Both the position numbers and the translations under genes were made by a program. From contig NZ_JABGNA010000011.1 of the NCBI RefSeq assembly GCF_013149275.1, forward strand, positions 124,001-188,000: a DNA stretch of 64,000 nucleotides, read 5' to 3'. The notes beneath the pieces are model-generated. The model was not told where the DNA came from, made no database searches, and was given only the letters and a program-made list of their open reading frames with translations. Of the stretch, positions 1-9,166 are shown piece after piece. The stretch comes from Mucilaginibacter sp. SG564. GTDB taxonomy: Bacteria; Bacteroidota; Bacteroidia; Sphingobacteriales; Sphingobacteriaceae. The number at the start of each line of letters is the position of its first letter. The first letter of the stretch is position 1.

Positions 1-200
1 TTTTTTGGCGCATTAATTTGATGATTGAGCTTGTATAATATATCAAGTTTAATTGCCTCTTTATTTCCCATCCCCTCAGTCCATGGCAAATCCTTCAATT
101 CAAAATTATCACGATATGCTCCAAGTTGATTTATCTCTTCCGGAGTACAATTGCCAGACTGATATTTCTCATAAAGTTCAATAAATTCTTGCGGGCTCAT
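1..200 (-). CDS. FecR-like anti-sigma factor, N-terminal part (cut by window edge)
   Basis: An open frame reads leftward from an ATG at 200 to the window edge, 66 codons without a stop. The N-terminus includes SGNCTPEEINQLGAYRD and later GMGNKEAIKLDILYKL. This resembles the start of Bacteroidota FecR-family anti-sigma factors, in which a short helical segment (about residues 5-60) binds the cognate sigma factor before a transmembrane helix and a periplasmic FecR domain. Only this cytoplasmic part is visible, so the family call is inference. The gene diverges from the ECF sigma gene at 357. That is unusual, since the two normally run in the same direction. Confidence 0.6.
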   Translation of the reverse strand, partial: MSPQEFIELYEKYQSGNCTPEEINQLGAYRDNFELKDLPWTEGMGNKEAIKLDILYKLNHQINAPK

Positions 201-356
201 AAAAAAGTTTATCCGGTTATTGGGGTATAGAGACTTTTTTGGCACCGGACACACATAAAATAAAAAATATTTTTTCTGGAGTGGTAAAATGTCAATATTA
301 ATTGTAATACGTACAATTTATTATTGAATTAATTCCCTACTTTTATTTTACCAATT

Positions 357-944
357 ATGCATTTAAACAATTGCTCCGATTCTGAATTGTGGGAGGAAGT
401 AACACGCGATAACCCCAAAGCGTTTGAAACACTTTTTGAGCGTTATTGGAGCGTTATTTACAGTACTGCATTTTCATATTTAAGGGATAGAGAAACTTGT
501 TCGGAAATAGTACAGGATATCTTTTTAAACATATGGCAAAAAAGGAATGAGTTTAAAATAAGCTGTTTAAAAAATTATCTTACATCTGCTGCACGGTATC
601 ATGTATACAAAAAGTTAAAAGTAAAAAGATCCACTGCCATATTATATATTGAAAACTACGATCATGTTTCCACAGTAAACAATGTTACTGATTGTGTTGA
701 CGAAAATATAACTTATTTAGAGTTAGAGAAATCTGTAGAAATCTCGTTGAATAATTTGCCTAAACGTTGTCGCGAAATTTTTCTTTTGAGCAGGAGGGGT
801 AATTTAACAAATGATGAGATTGCTCAGCAGCTGGGTATCTCAAAACGTACGGTAGAGAATCAAATTACAACAGCTTTGAAATTTCTCAGATCTATACTGA
901 AAAATACTGCTATAATCATATTAGCCATCATCAAGTTGTTTTAG
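357..944 (+). CDS. ECF-type RNA polymerase sigma-70 factor
   Basis: A 195-residue sigma factor of the Bacteroidota FecI-like type. Region 2 spans about residues 20-90, with the -10 recognition helix around EIVQDIFLNIWQKR. Region 4 spans about 125-180, with the helix-turn-helix NDEIAQQLGISKRTVENQ that reads the -35 element. The protein ends in a hydrophobic tail (AIIILAIIKLF), common in this clade. Start at the ATG at 357; TACTTTTA at 338-345 could be a -7 box but is too close for a normal leader. The gene is AT-rich and diverges from a FecR-like gene. No SusC gene follows on the same strand, so its target locus is outside the window or elsewhere. Confidence 0.9.
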   Translation: MHLNNCSDSELWEEVTRDNPKAFETLFERYWSVIYSTAFSYLRDRETCSEIVQDIFLNIWQKRNEFKISCLKNYLTSAARYHVYKKLKVKRSTAILYIENYDHVSTVNNVTDCVDENITYLELEKSVEISLNNLPKRCREIFLLSRRGNLTNDEIAQQLGISKRTVENQITTALKFLRSILKNTAIIILAIIKLF

Positions 945-1404
945 TGGTTAAGCCGTATTGTTACGCCGGGTGGCGATTGTTTTGGAATAATACTTTATGT
1001 TATATTTACTGAGTAAAAGACATATTTTAACAAACAACTAAGCAACAAAAAGCGCTCTGTATCTCACCCCAGAGCGCCATTCAATGTTCCTACAAACATC
1101 GATCAACTAAACTCAGATCTCTACAATCTAAGATCTTTACTATTGCATAGAGTTATTATTTTAAATACATGTTCTGTATTTTCATGATTCTAAGCCATAT
1201 TAGTCATAAGCTTTACTTCAAACTATATCCCCACGCAATCATCAAACAACACACAATTATATGTAATTAATATTATAAATATTAATTACATAACAAAATA
1301 CACCACACAACTATGCAGTAATATTCGCAAATACATAAAATAAAAATACTTTTCCTCAATTCTCAAGCAGTTTAAGTACTTATGTTTAATGCACGGTTTT
1401 AGTT
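945..1404. other. AT-rich intergenic region
   Basis: This 460-base gap lies between two convergent genes. I see no convincing coding frame. It holds one hairpin (1052-1077, listed separately) and otherwise AT-rich sequence with short repeats of TAATATTA type around 1260-1290. Confidence 0.7.
1052..1077 (-). terminator. Hairpin followed by T-run on the minus strand
   Basis: GCGCTCTG at 1052-1059 pairs perfectly with CAGAGCGC at 1070-1077. Read on the minus strand the stem is followed by TTTTTGTTG, giving a rho-independent terminator for leftward transcription. It lies about 330 bases past the stop of the FG-GAP gene, so it implies a long 3' untranslated region or a separate short transcript. 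Confidence 0.55.
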
Positions 1405-2937
1405 TTAATGCCTGATGTTTTTAAGCACAACAAAAGATGTATAATCATCCCAGTCAGGTTTCAGATCGGGTTGATTAATAAAACCAAAAGAATAATTACC
1501 AAGTATAATATCCGGCTTTCCGTCAGCATTATAATCGGCAACGTCCATGCATATCCACCTGCCGTGTTTAGCTATGGGTAAATTATGAGGGATAAAATGC
1601 AGTGGGCTATCTTGCTCAAAATAAGTAAACCCTTCCTCTGGATTGTTTTTTAAGTCAGAAAAAAAAGCGATGAGGGCAATATCTAATTTCCCATCGCCAT
1701 TAAAATCAGCAGCAATGGCTTTAGTAGCTCCGTTAACCGGATAAAAATAGGCCTGCTTATATTTAAAATTGCCCTGGTTAATAAAAATGTAAACGCCGTG
1801 ATAAGGTTTTAATATTCTGGAATAGTCGCTATTATCCCCGCTGGTATATAAAATATCGGGCCGCCCATCATGATTAAAATCAACCAACTGGAAACTGCTG
1901 GAGCCATAAACCGGTGGAAACCGCAATAAATTACGCGTAGTAAACCCACCTTTGTGATTATTTAAAAAAAGCCAAACTCCCTCTTCTCCTTGGGCAAACA
2001 AACACATGATATCCGGCCATCCGTCATGATCATAGTCGCCCACCTCTACATATTCCGCTCCGGGCAAAGCGCTGATGATATGTTTTTCATATTGCTTTCC
2101 TGGTAGTTGTTTATACCAATACAATCCCCCGGCATTGTGACCGAATCCGCAAACAACGAGATCTGCAAGGCCGTCTTTATTAATATCTGCCTGACGCGCT
2201 TTTACCGGACGGGGTAGCTTATCAACCAATGGTTTATTACTATTCAGAACTTGATCCTTAACTGGTAAATTCATTACAAAACCATTCGACACATCAATAG
2301 CATCCATAGAACCAATAAATGTGAACATGCCTTGTTCTACCCCTGAATCATCATTGTTAAAACTGACGTCAACTACAGGTGAGCTATACTTTTGGGATGA
2401 CAATAATTTTAACCCCGGCGACCATTGGTTAATGCTTCGGGTTAATCCATCGCTGGTAAAAATATGGTGACTTATAGAGTCAAAAGCAACCAGGCAAGTT
2501 GTGGCGATAGTTTTGCCTGATGACGGTTTGAGTAGCGAAAAAACGCCCATATCTTTAACAGGCGCAACCGTTGGTTTGGCGGGCTTCAGCGATTTGGGTG
2601 CTGCTGTTTTATAATAATTAACAATTTTCAGCCAGTCTTCATAACCCAGTGTCGATTTTGCGGAAGGGTCATTCACATACTGATCATCAGCATAAACACC
2701 TATACCTAAGCGCCTGGCCATGGCAGGCAATACATGTTTGCCCCAAGTTTCCTGATCAAGCAGACCAGCATCAGGATATTGGTGACAACTTTGGCAATAT
2801 TTTTTTGATAGCCCTTTACCATCGAGGGCAACAACAGCTACCGGCTGATCATTATTGCAACCTAAAGTTAACGAACAAACAACAACGGCAAATAAAACAA
2901 TAGGAGTAAGGATAATGTGATATTTTCTGAATGCCAT
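1405..2937 (-). CDS. FG-GAP/VCBS-repeat lipoprotein with N-terminal c-type haem motif
   Basis: 510 residues. The signal peptide ends in the lipobox LTLGC (residues 23-27), so this is an outer-membrane or periplasmic lipoprotein. A haem-binding CQSCH motif lies at 48-52, indicating a small c-type cytochrome segment. The rest is a repeat domain with five calcium-type loops: DINKDGLAD (251), DYDHDGWPD (301), DFNHDGRPD (353), DFNGDGKLD (411) and DYNADGKPD (468). These are FG-GAP/VCBS beta-propeller blades as in integrin-like proteins. Function is unknown; such proteins are often near SusCD loci in this phylum. It lies downstream of SusD A but behind a strong terminator, so it is probably a separate unit. 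Confidence 0.8.
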   Translation of the reverse strand: MAFRKYHIILTPIVLFAVVVCSLTLGCNNDQPVAVVALDGKGLSKKYCQSCHQYPDAGLLDQETWGKHVLPAMARRLGIGVYADDQYVNDPSAKSTLGYEDWLKIVNYYKTAAPKSLKPAKPTVAPVKDMGVFSLLKPSSGKTIATTCLVAFDSISHHIFTSDGLTRSINQWSPGLKLLSSQKYSSPVVDVSFNNDDSGVEQGMFTFIGSMDAIDVSNGFVMNLPVKDQVLNSNKPLVDKLPRPVKARQADINKDGLADLVVCGFGHNAGGLYWYKQLPGKQYEKHIISALPGAEYVEVGDYDHDGWPDIMCLFAQGEEGVWLFLNNHKGGFTTRNLLRFPPVYGSSSFQLVDFNHDGRPDILYTSGDNSDYSRILKPYHGVYIFINQGNFKYKQAYFYPVNGATKAIAADFNGDGKLDIALIAFFSDLKNNPEEGFTYFEQDSPLHFIPHNLPIAKHGRWICMDVADYNADGKPDIILGNYSFGFINQPDLKPDWDDYTSFVVLKNIRH

Positions 2938-2971
2938 TGAGTACGGAATGTTGATGAACTTAAAGGTATAA

Positions 2972-3024
2972 TTTAGTAATTAATAAAAGGGACAGCATTG
3001 CTGTCCCTTTTATTAATTACTAAA
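2972..3024. terminator. Long perfect palindrome, terminator of SusCD locus A
   Basis: A 26-bp arm (2972-2997) and its exact complement (2999-3024) flank a single central base. The GC core GGGACAGC/GCTGTCCC is followed on both strands by TTTTATTAA, so it can terminate in both directions. It lies 17 bases past the SusD stop, and on the other side is close to the start of the FG-GAP gene at 2937. Confidence 0.85.
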
Positions 3025-3040
3025 GATGAAATGATATTTA

Positions 3041-4816
3041 TCAATAACCCTGATTTTGTTTTAAAGCAGAGGTAGTTCCGTTAGATTCCAGATCGATCTG
3101 AGCCTGAGGGATTGGATAATACTCATTTTTATTAGGTGTGAAGCTGGCTCCCGATACGTCTGTTATTACTTTACCATCAAAGTTAAAGTATGTTGCCAAT
3201 GCTTGCTGAGCAATGCCCCAACGGGAAATATCAAAGAAACGGTGGCCTTCCATTGCTAATTCCAATTTGCGTTCGAAATAGATAGCCTTTAATGCCAGAG
3301 TCTTGCCTGAGAAATAGCCTGCTGGGTATGCTTTAATTACATAATTTGCAGCAGGAGTAGTGGTATATCCTCCCATTGGACTGGCCGGATTTTTATAAGT
3401 ATAAACAAAGCCTGCAGGATTGGATGCTCTTGTCCTTACCCGGTTCACATAAGCCTCACCCAAATCGCCGCTACCTAACTGGGCCTTTACTTCAGCTGCC
3501 ATCAGTAACACATCGGCAAAGCGGATAATATTAATCTGGTTGGCGTTACCCGGAGCCCAAGAATGAGCATCGCCATAGGTACCTTTAGTAGCCTGGAAGT
3601 AGACATTCTTTTTGGCTGAGTAAGGGCCAGCAGAGCTTTGCTCACGAATCCAGCCTTGACCTGGGTGATTACCCCAGTCTAAAAATGGAATTCCACGACG
3701 ACCAACCGTCCAATCCAAACGAGGATCAAGATTACCGGCATCCAATGTGAATGCTGCAGTAGATGCTATGCCTTGATCGTTGGCAACAGGATGCGAATTA
3801 TAATCATCCAAATAAGGCAAACCACCAGCATCTGTGCGGAATGAATTAGCCAAATCCAGTGTTGGCTGGAAGAAACCGCAGCAACCGAATGGACTATTGT
3901 ATGGATAATTCAGCATATCACCGTTATTAGCCTCGCTAATGGTATTAGTACCATCATTGGCAGCTTGCTGTACCGCAAATACAGTTTCCTTATTATTTTT
4001 GGTTGCCGCGTTAAAATTGTCAAAGTAATTGGCTGTAAGATCATATGCCACACCGGCGGAGTTTTTACCGGTTGTTATTACCGTAGTAAATAAGCCATCA
4101 GCATCGGTATACTTTTTTTCATATAAATAGGCTTTAGCTAAGTAAGCCGCAGCAGCCCATTTATTTACGCGACCAACTTGCGCTTGCGTTTCGGGCAAAT
4201 TGGCGTAGGCAAACTTAAAATCATCTTCAATTTTTGGCCATATATCTGCTGTATTTGGCTGCACAAAGTTTGTGGTGGATTCATCAACATAAGGTACATT
4301 GTTAAACATCTTTTTCAGATCAAAATAATAATGTCCGCGTAAAAACCTGGCCTGTGCTACGGCCTGGGTTTTAGCCGCAGCAGTCATATCCGTAGCTGCT
4401 GCACTTGCCTTTATCACATTATTACAGCGCGTGATACCTTCATAATCGGCCCTCCATTTACTGTTCAAAAATCCGTTGCTCGCATCAACAGTGAAGCGTG
4501 CTATAGAGTTGATCGCTGGTTGGTCGGTACCTGAACTGCCTTTGTGGGCGTCACCACCAGCTACTGCACCGTAAATCCAATTATCAGCTGCAGCTTCCCA
4601 CGGTCCGCCGCCGCCAAAAGCTGCGTTTGTACCTTGTTGACCATCTAATGCCGAATAAGCACCAATCAGCAACCCATCCACACCCGCAGCGGTATTGATG
4701 GCCGCAGATGGCAATGCACCCAGCACCGGTTGCTGCAAGTATGACTTTTTACATGAACCTTGTATGATACCGGCGGCTATTAAAGCATAAACCGATAAAC
4801 GTTGAATATTTTTCAT
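3041..4816 (-). CDS. SusD/RagB-family glycan-binding lipoprotein (pair A)
   Basis: 591 residues. The signal peptide ends at a lipobox cysteine in GSCKK (about residue 22), placing the protein on the outer membrane, exposed to the outside. The family uses tetratricopeptide-like helices to bind an oligosaccharide and caps the SusC channel. Visible family hallmarks are ARFLRGHYYFDLKK (SusD N-terminal domain), RFADVLLMAAEVKAQLG, and the C-terminal ERKLELAMEGHRFFDISRWG. It is 19 bases downstream of SusC A, so the two are co-transcribed. Length is normal for the family. The ligand cannot be read from the sequence. Confidence 0.95.
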   Translation of the reverse strand: MKNIQRLSVYALIAAGIIQGSCKKSYLQQPVLGALPSAAINTAAGVDGLLIGAYSALDGQQGTNAAFGGGGPWEAAADNWIYGAVAGGDAHKGSSGTDQPAINSIARFTVDASNGFLNSKWRADYEGITRCNNVIKASAAATDMTAAAKTQAVAQARFLRGHYYFDLKKMFNNVPYVDESTTNFVQPNTADIWPKIEDDFKFAYANLPETQAQVGRVNKWAAAAYLAKAYLYEKKYTDADGLFTTVITTGKNSAGVAYDLTANYFDNFNAATKNNKETVFAVQQAANDGTNTISEANNGDMLNYPYNSPFGCCGFFQPTLDLANSFRTDAGGLPYLDDYNSHPVANDQGIASTAAFTLDAGNLDPRLDWTVGRRGIPFLDWGNHPGQGWIREQSSAGPYSAKKNVYFQATKGTYGDAHSWAPGNANQINIIRFADVLLMAAEVKAQLGSGDLGEAYVNRVRTRASNPAGFVYTYKNPASPMGGYTTTPAANYVIKAYPAGYFSGKTLALKAIYFERKLELAMEGHRFFDISRWGIAQQALATYFNFDGKVITDVSGASFTPNKNEYYPIPQAQIDLESNGTTSALKQNQGY

Positions 4817-4835
4817 TTTCTTTTATGTTTAATAA

Positions 4836-7800
4836 TTAAAACTTAACCTGTAAACCTAATAAGTAAGTACGTACCGGTGAGTAGTTACCACGATCTACAC
4901 CAAAGTTAGTGCTGCTGTTGGTTCCGGCATTATTAATAACTCCATTGTTAACATCAACCGATTGATTACCTGAACCACCGCCCACAATTTCTGGATCAAC
5001 ACCACTGTATTTGGTTATGGTGATCAGGTTAGCTCCAGATACGTAAACTCTTAGCTTTTGGATTCCTATGCTTTTTAATATCTGTGGATCAATGGTATAA
5101 CCTATTTGCACGTTACGCAAACGCAGGTATGAACCGTTCTCTACGTAATAAGAGTTAGGCACAGTACTGGTACTGAATGAGCCGTCGATCTCCTGTATTG
5201 GCGCTTTAGCATTGGTGTGTGTTGGTGTCCATGAATCATACAGCGCGGTTTTGCTTTTTACACCCAGGAAATTGGTGTAAAAATCTGTCCACCATTTGGT
5301 ATCATTCCATATTTTGTTGCCGTAAGAACCATACCAGAACATGTTCAAGTCAAATTGTTTATATGAAAAATCAAGATTTAAACCACCTGTGAATTTAGGG
5401 TTAGGGTTACCCAACAAAGTACGATCACTGGCATCAACCTTACCATCGCCATTAACGTCGGCATATTTGAACCGGCCAACAGCAGCATCATTTTGATATG
5501 TGCCACCGGCTTTTTGGTTTGCAGCATCAATTTCTGCCTGTGAATTCCAAAAACCAGCTACTTTATAACCGAAGAAACCACCAACAGGGCCACCTACCTG
5601 GTTTCTGATAATAGAGCTACCATTGAAACGGCCACTGTTTAGATCAAAGTAATTTTGCCCTAAAGTAACTTTTTTGATTTCGTTATGATATGTGGTAAAG
5701 CTCAAAGTTGCGTTCATCTTAAAATCTGATGAAAAGCTTTGATGAGTAGTAATAGCCACGTCAACACCGGTGTTATCCATAGCACCTACGTTGGCATATG
5801 GAGTACGGGCAGTACCTTGCGTACCAGGTAAGCTTGGGTTGAATAACAAGCCGCTAATCGATTTTTTATAGTAATCAGCAGATATCTCTAACTTCTGATT
5901 AAAGAAGGTACCATCAAAACCTACGTTAAAGTTTTTGTCTGATTCCCATTTTGCATCCGGGTTACCAATGCTATTTTGTGTAAAACCAGAAACTGTGCTG
6001 GTTGAAGTACCGCCAATATCATAATAAGAGTTGGTTCTGTTACCGGCAAAGGTAGTGAATGCATTAGACGGGTTAACGTTGTTCTGGTTACCCATTACAC
6101 CATAACCGGCCCTGATTTTTAAGTCATTAATCCAGCTTACGCCTTTCATAAAATCTTCCTGTGAAATACGCCAGCCAGCGCTTACTGCAGGGAACCAGCC
6201 ATACACTTGGTTTAAAAACCGGGTTGAACCATCACGACGGATAGTGGCATTTAATAGATATTTATCATTAAAGGTATAATCCAGGCGAGCTATAAGCGGC
6301 GAGTACAGCCTGTCTCTTTGTAAAAAGCTATAGGCAGTTGGCGAACCGGTACCGCTGGATATGGAGGTGTAGTTTGGATCAAATACAAAATAACCGGTAT
6401 TGGTTGCGCCTAAGGCCTGGTAACGATTTTTTACCGCCTCATTACCTACCAGTAACTTGATATCGTGCTTACCAATAACCTGATGATAGGTTAAAGTGTT
6501 GGTCCAGGTGTAGCTATAACCGTTATAAGAGTTCTCTGAATACGAATTTGTTGTATTATTTTCAGAGTTCTCATACTCAGGATAAGTGAATGAGTGATTA
6601 TAGTTTGAATAGTATTCACCACCAAATTGTGTACGAATAGTAAAGTGTTTCAGGAAGTCGACCTCGGCAAACACGTTACCAAATAAACGGTTGGTAATAC
6701 CATAGTTGTTTTTGGTACGGTCGGCAATAGCACGTGGGTTACGCGCATTACCCAAATTGGCTGTGTTTGATCCGGCGTAGTTACCCTTAATATCATATAC
6801 CGGGATGATAGGTTGCTCGCGGAATGACATACCGATAGAGGAACCCTCGTCATTTTGATTGATCTGCGGATTCTCTGATATCGCGTAAGAAATATTTTCG
6901 CCTACACGGATATGATCAGTAAGATTATAACTGGTATTTGCCCTTATTGTATAACGTTTAAGATAAGTATTTAGCAAGGTACCTTGTTGGTTAAAATAGT
7001 TCATAGAGAACAAGTATGCAGCCTTATCTGTAGATCCATTAACGTTCAGGTTATGGCTCTGGATCGGTGCCGAACTAAAGATTTGGTGATACCAATCGGT
7101 ACCTGCTTTGTTAGCCTTAGTTATGCGGTAAAAACCAGACGGATCTCCAGATGTATAAAACGGTTTAACGCTATATTTTGCCGGATCAACAGCCGGATCG
7201 CCATCATGAATACCGAACGGACCGGCTCCGCCTGCGTTGATATAATCGGGCAGTACGTTGCCATTAGGACCATACAGGTTACTGCTCAAGTCCACAGGAA
7301 TGCCTTTTAGCTTGGCGGTATTTTGAATAGCCAATGTTCTCAGACTCATCATTTCGGTAGGGTTCAGCAAGTCATAAACGTTACCGCCCTTTGGCTGCTG
7401 GGTACCATAGTATGCATCATAAGAAATGTTGGTTTTGCCTTTACCTTTTCTGGTAGTAATGATAATTACACCGTTTGAAGCACGCGCACCGTAAATAGAA
7501 GCAGAGCTTGCATCCTTTAAAACCTGCATGGTTTCAATGTCATTCGGGTTAAAGTCATTTACGTTGGTAGTAGGCACTCCATCAACAATGTATAATGGTT
7601 GGTTATTACCAAAGGTATTAACACCGCGTATTTTTACTGCTGGAGTTTCACCCGGCTGTCCGGATGCCACAACGGTAACACCCGCTGCCTGACCTTGTAG
7701 TTGGTTTTCTACAGATCCTGTTGGCTGCCGGTTTAAGGCGGCAACACTCACTACAGCAACTGCACCAACGAGGTCCTTTTTACGCTGTGAGCCATACCCC

Positions 7801-8138
7801 GTAACAACAACCTCATTTAAGGAGTTGTTACCCGCTTTAAGTGTAATATTCAGATTTGTATTGGCGCCAACTGTAATATCGGTAGTTTGGTAACCGATAT
7901 ATGAAATGGAGATAACATCGCCCGCTTTAAGCGAAAGCGTAAAATCACCATTCACATCTGTTACGGCACCTGTCGAGGTTCCTTTGACTCGCACAGAGGC
8001 ACCAACTACGGGTAGTTTGTCATCGCTGCCGATAACCTTGCCCTTGTACTTTGTTTGAGCCGTAGCCACTAATGAGGATACGAGGAAACATAATAGCACC
8101 CCCATAAATCTCCCTTTGAGAAGTAAACTTTTAAGCAT
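4836..8138 (-). CDS. SusC/RagA-family TonB-linked outer membrane transporter (pair A)
   Basis: 1100 residues. A signal peptide (ending near ATAQ) is followed by a carboxypeptidase-regulatory-like domain (about 30-110), the signature SLNEVVVTGYGSQRKK, and a TonB plug (about 120-235) with DVDGV-like IVDGVPTTNVNDFNPND and SSASIYGARASNGVIIITT. The C-terminal beta-barrel ends in a typical aromatic strand (LLGLQVKF). It imports glycan fragments with SusD A using TonB energy. There is no STN domain, so it is not expected to signal through a FecR/sigma pair. No glycoside hydrolase is inside this operon; a GH3 gene lies 1 kb upstream on the same strand. Confidence 0.96.
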   Translation of the reverse strand: MLKSLLLKGRFMGVLLCFLVSSLVATAQTKYKGKVIGSDDKLPVVGASVRVKGTSTGAVTDVNGDFTLSLKAGDVISISYIGYQTTDITVGANTNLNITLKAGNNSLNEVVVTGYGSQRKKDLVGAVAVVSVAALNRQPTGSVENQLQGQAAGVTVVASGQPGETPAVKIRGVNTFGNNQPLYIVDGVPTTNVNDFNPNDIETMQVLKDASSASIYGARASNGVIIITTRKGKGKTNISYDAYYGTQQPKGGNVYDLLNPTEMMSLRTLAIQNTAKLKGIPVDLSSNLYGPNGNVLPDYINAGGAGPFGIHDGDPAVDPAKYSVKPFYTSGDPSGFYRITKANKAGTDWYHQIFSSAPIQSHNLNVNGSTDKAAYLFSMNYFNQQGTLLNTYLKRYTIRANTSYNLTDHIRVGENISYAISENPQINQNDEGSSIGMSFREQPIIPVYDIKGNYAGSNTANLGNARNPRAIADRTKNNYGITNRLFGNVFAEVDFLKHFTIRTQFGGEYYSNYNHSFTYPEYENSENNTTNSYSENSYNGYSYTWTNTLTYHQVIGKHDIKLLVGNEAVKNRYQALGATNTGYFVFDPNYTSISSGTGSPTAYSFLQRDRLYSPLIARLDYTFNDKYLLNATIRRDGSTRFLNQVYGWFPAVSAGWRISQEDFMKGVSWINDLKIRAGYGVMGNQNNVNPSNAFTTFAGNRTNSYYDIGGTSTSTVSGFTQNSIGNPDAKWESDKNFNVGFDGTFFNQKLEISADYYKKSISGLLFNPSLPGTQGTARTPYANVGAMDNTGVDVAITTHQSFSSDFKMNATLSFTTYHNEIKKVTLGQNYFDLNSGRFNGSSIIRNQVGGPVGGFFGYKVAGFWNSQAEIDAANQKAGGTYQNDAAVGRFKYADVNGDGKVDASDRTLLGNPNPKFTGGLNLDFSYKQFDLNMFWYGSYGNKIWNDTKWWTDFYTNFLGVKSKTALYDSWTPTHTNAKAPIQEIDGSFSTSTVPNSYYVENGSYLRLRNVQIGYTIDPQILKSIGIQKLRVYVSGANLITITKYSGVDPEIVGGGSGNQSVDVNNGVINNAGTNSSTNFGVDRGNYSPVRTYLLGLQVKF

Positions 8139-8207
8139 GATTTTAATTAATTTAGTTAATATATTGGATTAAGAACTCATTTAAAGCACTGAAAATCAGA
8201 GCCTATA

Positions 8208-8287
8208 AAAGCAATGGTAGAGACACTGCTGGCATATTTTAATTATTATTTCTTTCGGCTTTAAAGCAATGGTAGAGACATTGCCGG
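8208..8287. repeat. Direct repeat pair, 55-bp period
   Basis: AAAGCAATGGTAGAGACA occurs at 8208-8225 and again at 8263-8280, each followed by a related tail (CTGCTGG and TTGCCGG). The start-to-start distance is 55 bases. Both copies are in the leader region of SusC A. Confidence 0.8.
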
Positions 8288-8336
8288 TTAACATGCTTTT
8301 AAAAGCAATAACCAATAACAATATTACAAGGCTAAC

Positions 8337-8399
8337 GTGTAGGCAGTAACCCGGTAACGACCGAAAATATGAAACACCAACTATTGTGTAGGCAATGGT
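8337..8399. repeat. Direct repeat pair GTGTAGGCARTRRY
   Basis: GTGTAGGCAGTAAC at 8337-8350 and GTGTAGGCAATGGT at 8386-8399 share GTGTAGGCA and a variant of the same GCARTRRY core seen in the neighbouring repeats. The start-to-start spacing is 49 bases. Confidence 0.65.
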
Positions 8400-8420
8400 G
8401 GTTAATCTATCTATCCCTGG

Positions 8421-8553
8421 TTGATTGTGAGATAAGCCTTGCGGCAATAACCAGAAACGATATCAATACACTGACATTTTTAAATATGATCAATTACTTA
8501 TAAAAATTTGACGATTTAGCGGATTGATTGTGAGATAAGCCTTGCGGCAATAA
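8421..8553. repeat. 30-bp exact direct repeat, 103 bases apart
   Basis: The 30 bases at 8421-8450 recur exactly at 8524-8553 (they begin TTGATTGTGAGATAAGCC and end in GCGGCAATAA). The 103-base spacing is about twice the period of the other repeats in this leader. No coding function is apparent. Confidence 0.85.
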
Positions 8554-9166
8554 TCCGATAAAACAGGTACATGATGCTATCTAAACGAATAGATAACAAT
8601 AGAATACCTCAAACCTTTGTGTTAATCATCATTAAATTTACAATATTCTTTATATATAATCTTAGGTAATAATTATCTTTTTCTGTATAGACAATATTGG
8701 TTTGGAGCTAAAGTAATAATAGTGTACCATTTACACAAGCAGTCTCTTTAGAATTACGAATTAATCATTTTAACATGCCTGAACAGGTTTGATATTCGCA
8801 ATAAAAATACTCTTTAATTAATAATTAAGTGATTATTACAAAGTGATTGTCAAATTTTCACAATTAGATATTTGCAGTAAAATTTGGTTAAAAAGCCCTC
8901 CTCATACTTTCATAGCATTAAATGAAGGTTATAATTAACTACTTGTTTAGTTTTTTCATCAAAAAACAGATAAAATCATTAAAAACAAGCGTTGAATTAA
9001 AAGACATAAACCAGGCAATTATGAGATTTTTCCATCAATCCCCAAACAGAGAAACATATCCAAAAAATGCCGATGTAAAAACACCGGCATTTCTGTGATC
9101 ATATAGCGGTATACATTGGCCAACTCAGGTAGCTTGAAAGCTCATGTAGTGTTATCCTGGATCTTA

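Larger units (their letters stand above)
8139..9166. other. 1 kb leader/intergenic region upstream of SusC A
   Basis: No credible gene is present. The part from 8208 to 8554 holds a decayed array of repeated modules (listed separately). The rest (8560-9160) is AT-rich sequence with no strong hairpin, and must contain the promoter of SusC A. Confidence 0.7.

Noticed and set aside
8196..8447. 83-codon minus-strand frame with a hydrophobic stretch in the SusC A leader
   Set aside because: It lies entirely in the repeat array, is built from repeated modules, and has no family resemblance; the open frame is most simply explained by the repeats.
8421..8553. Possible CRISPR array
   Set aside because: The repeats are too few, irregularly spaced, of several different lengths, and no cas genes are nearby.
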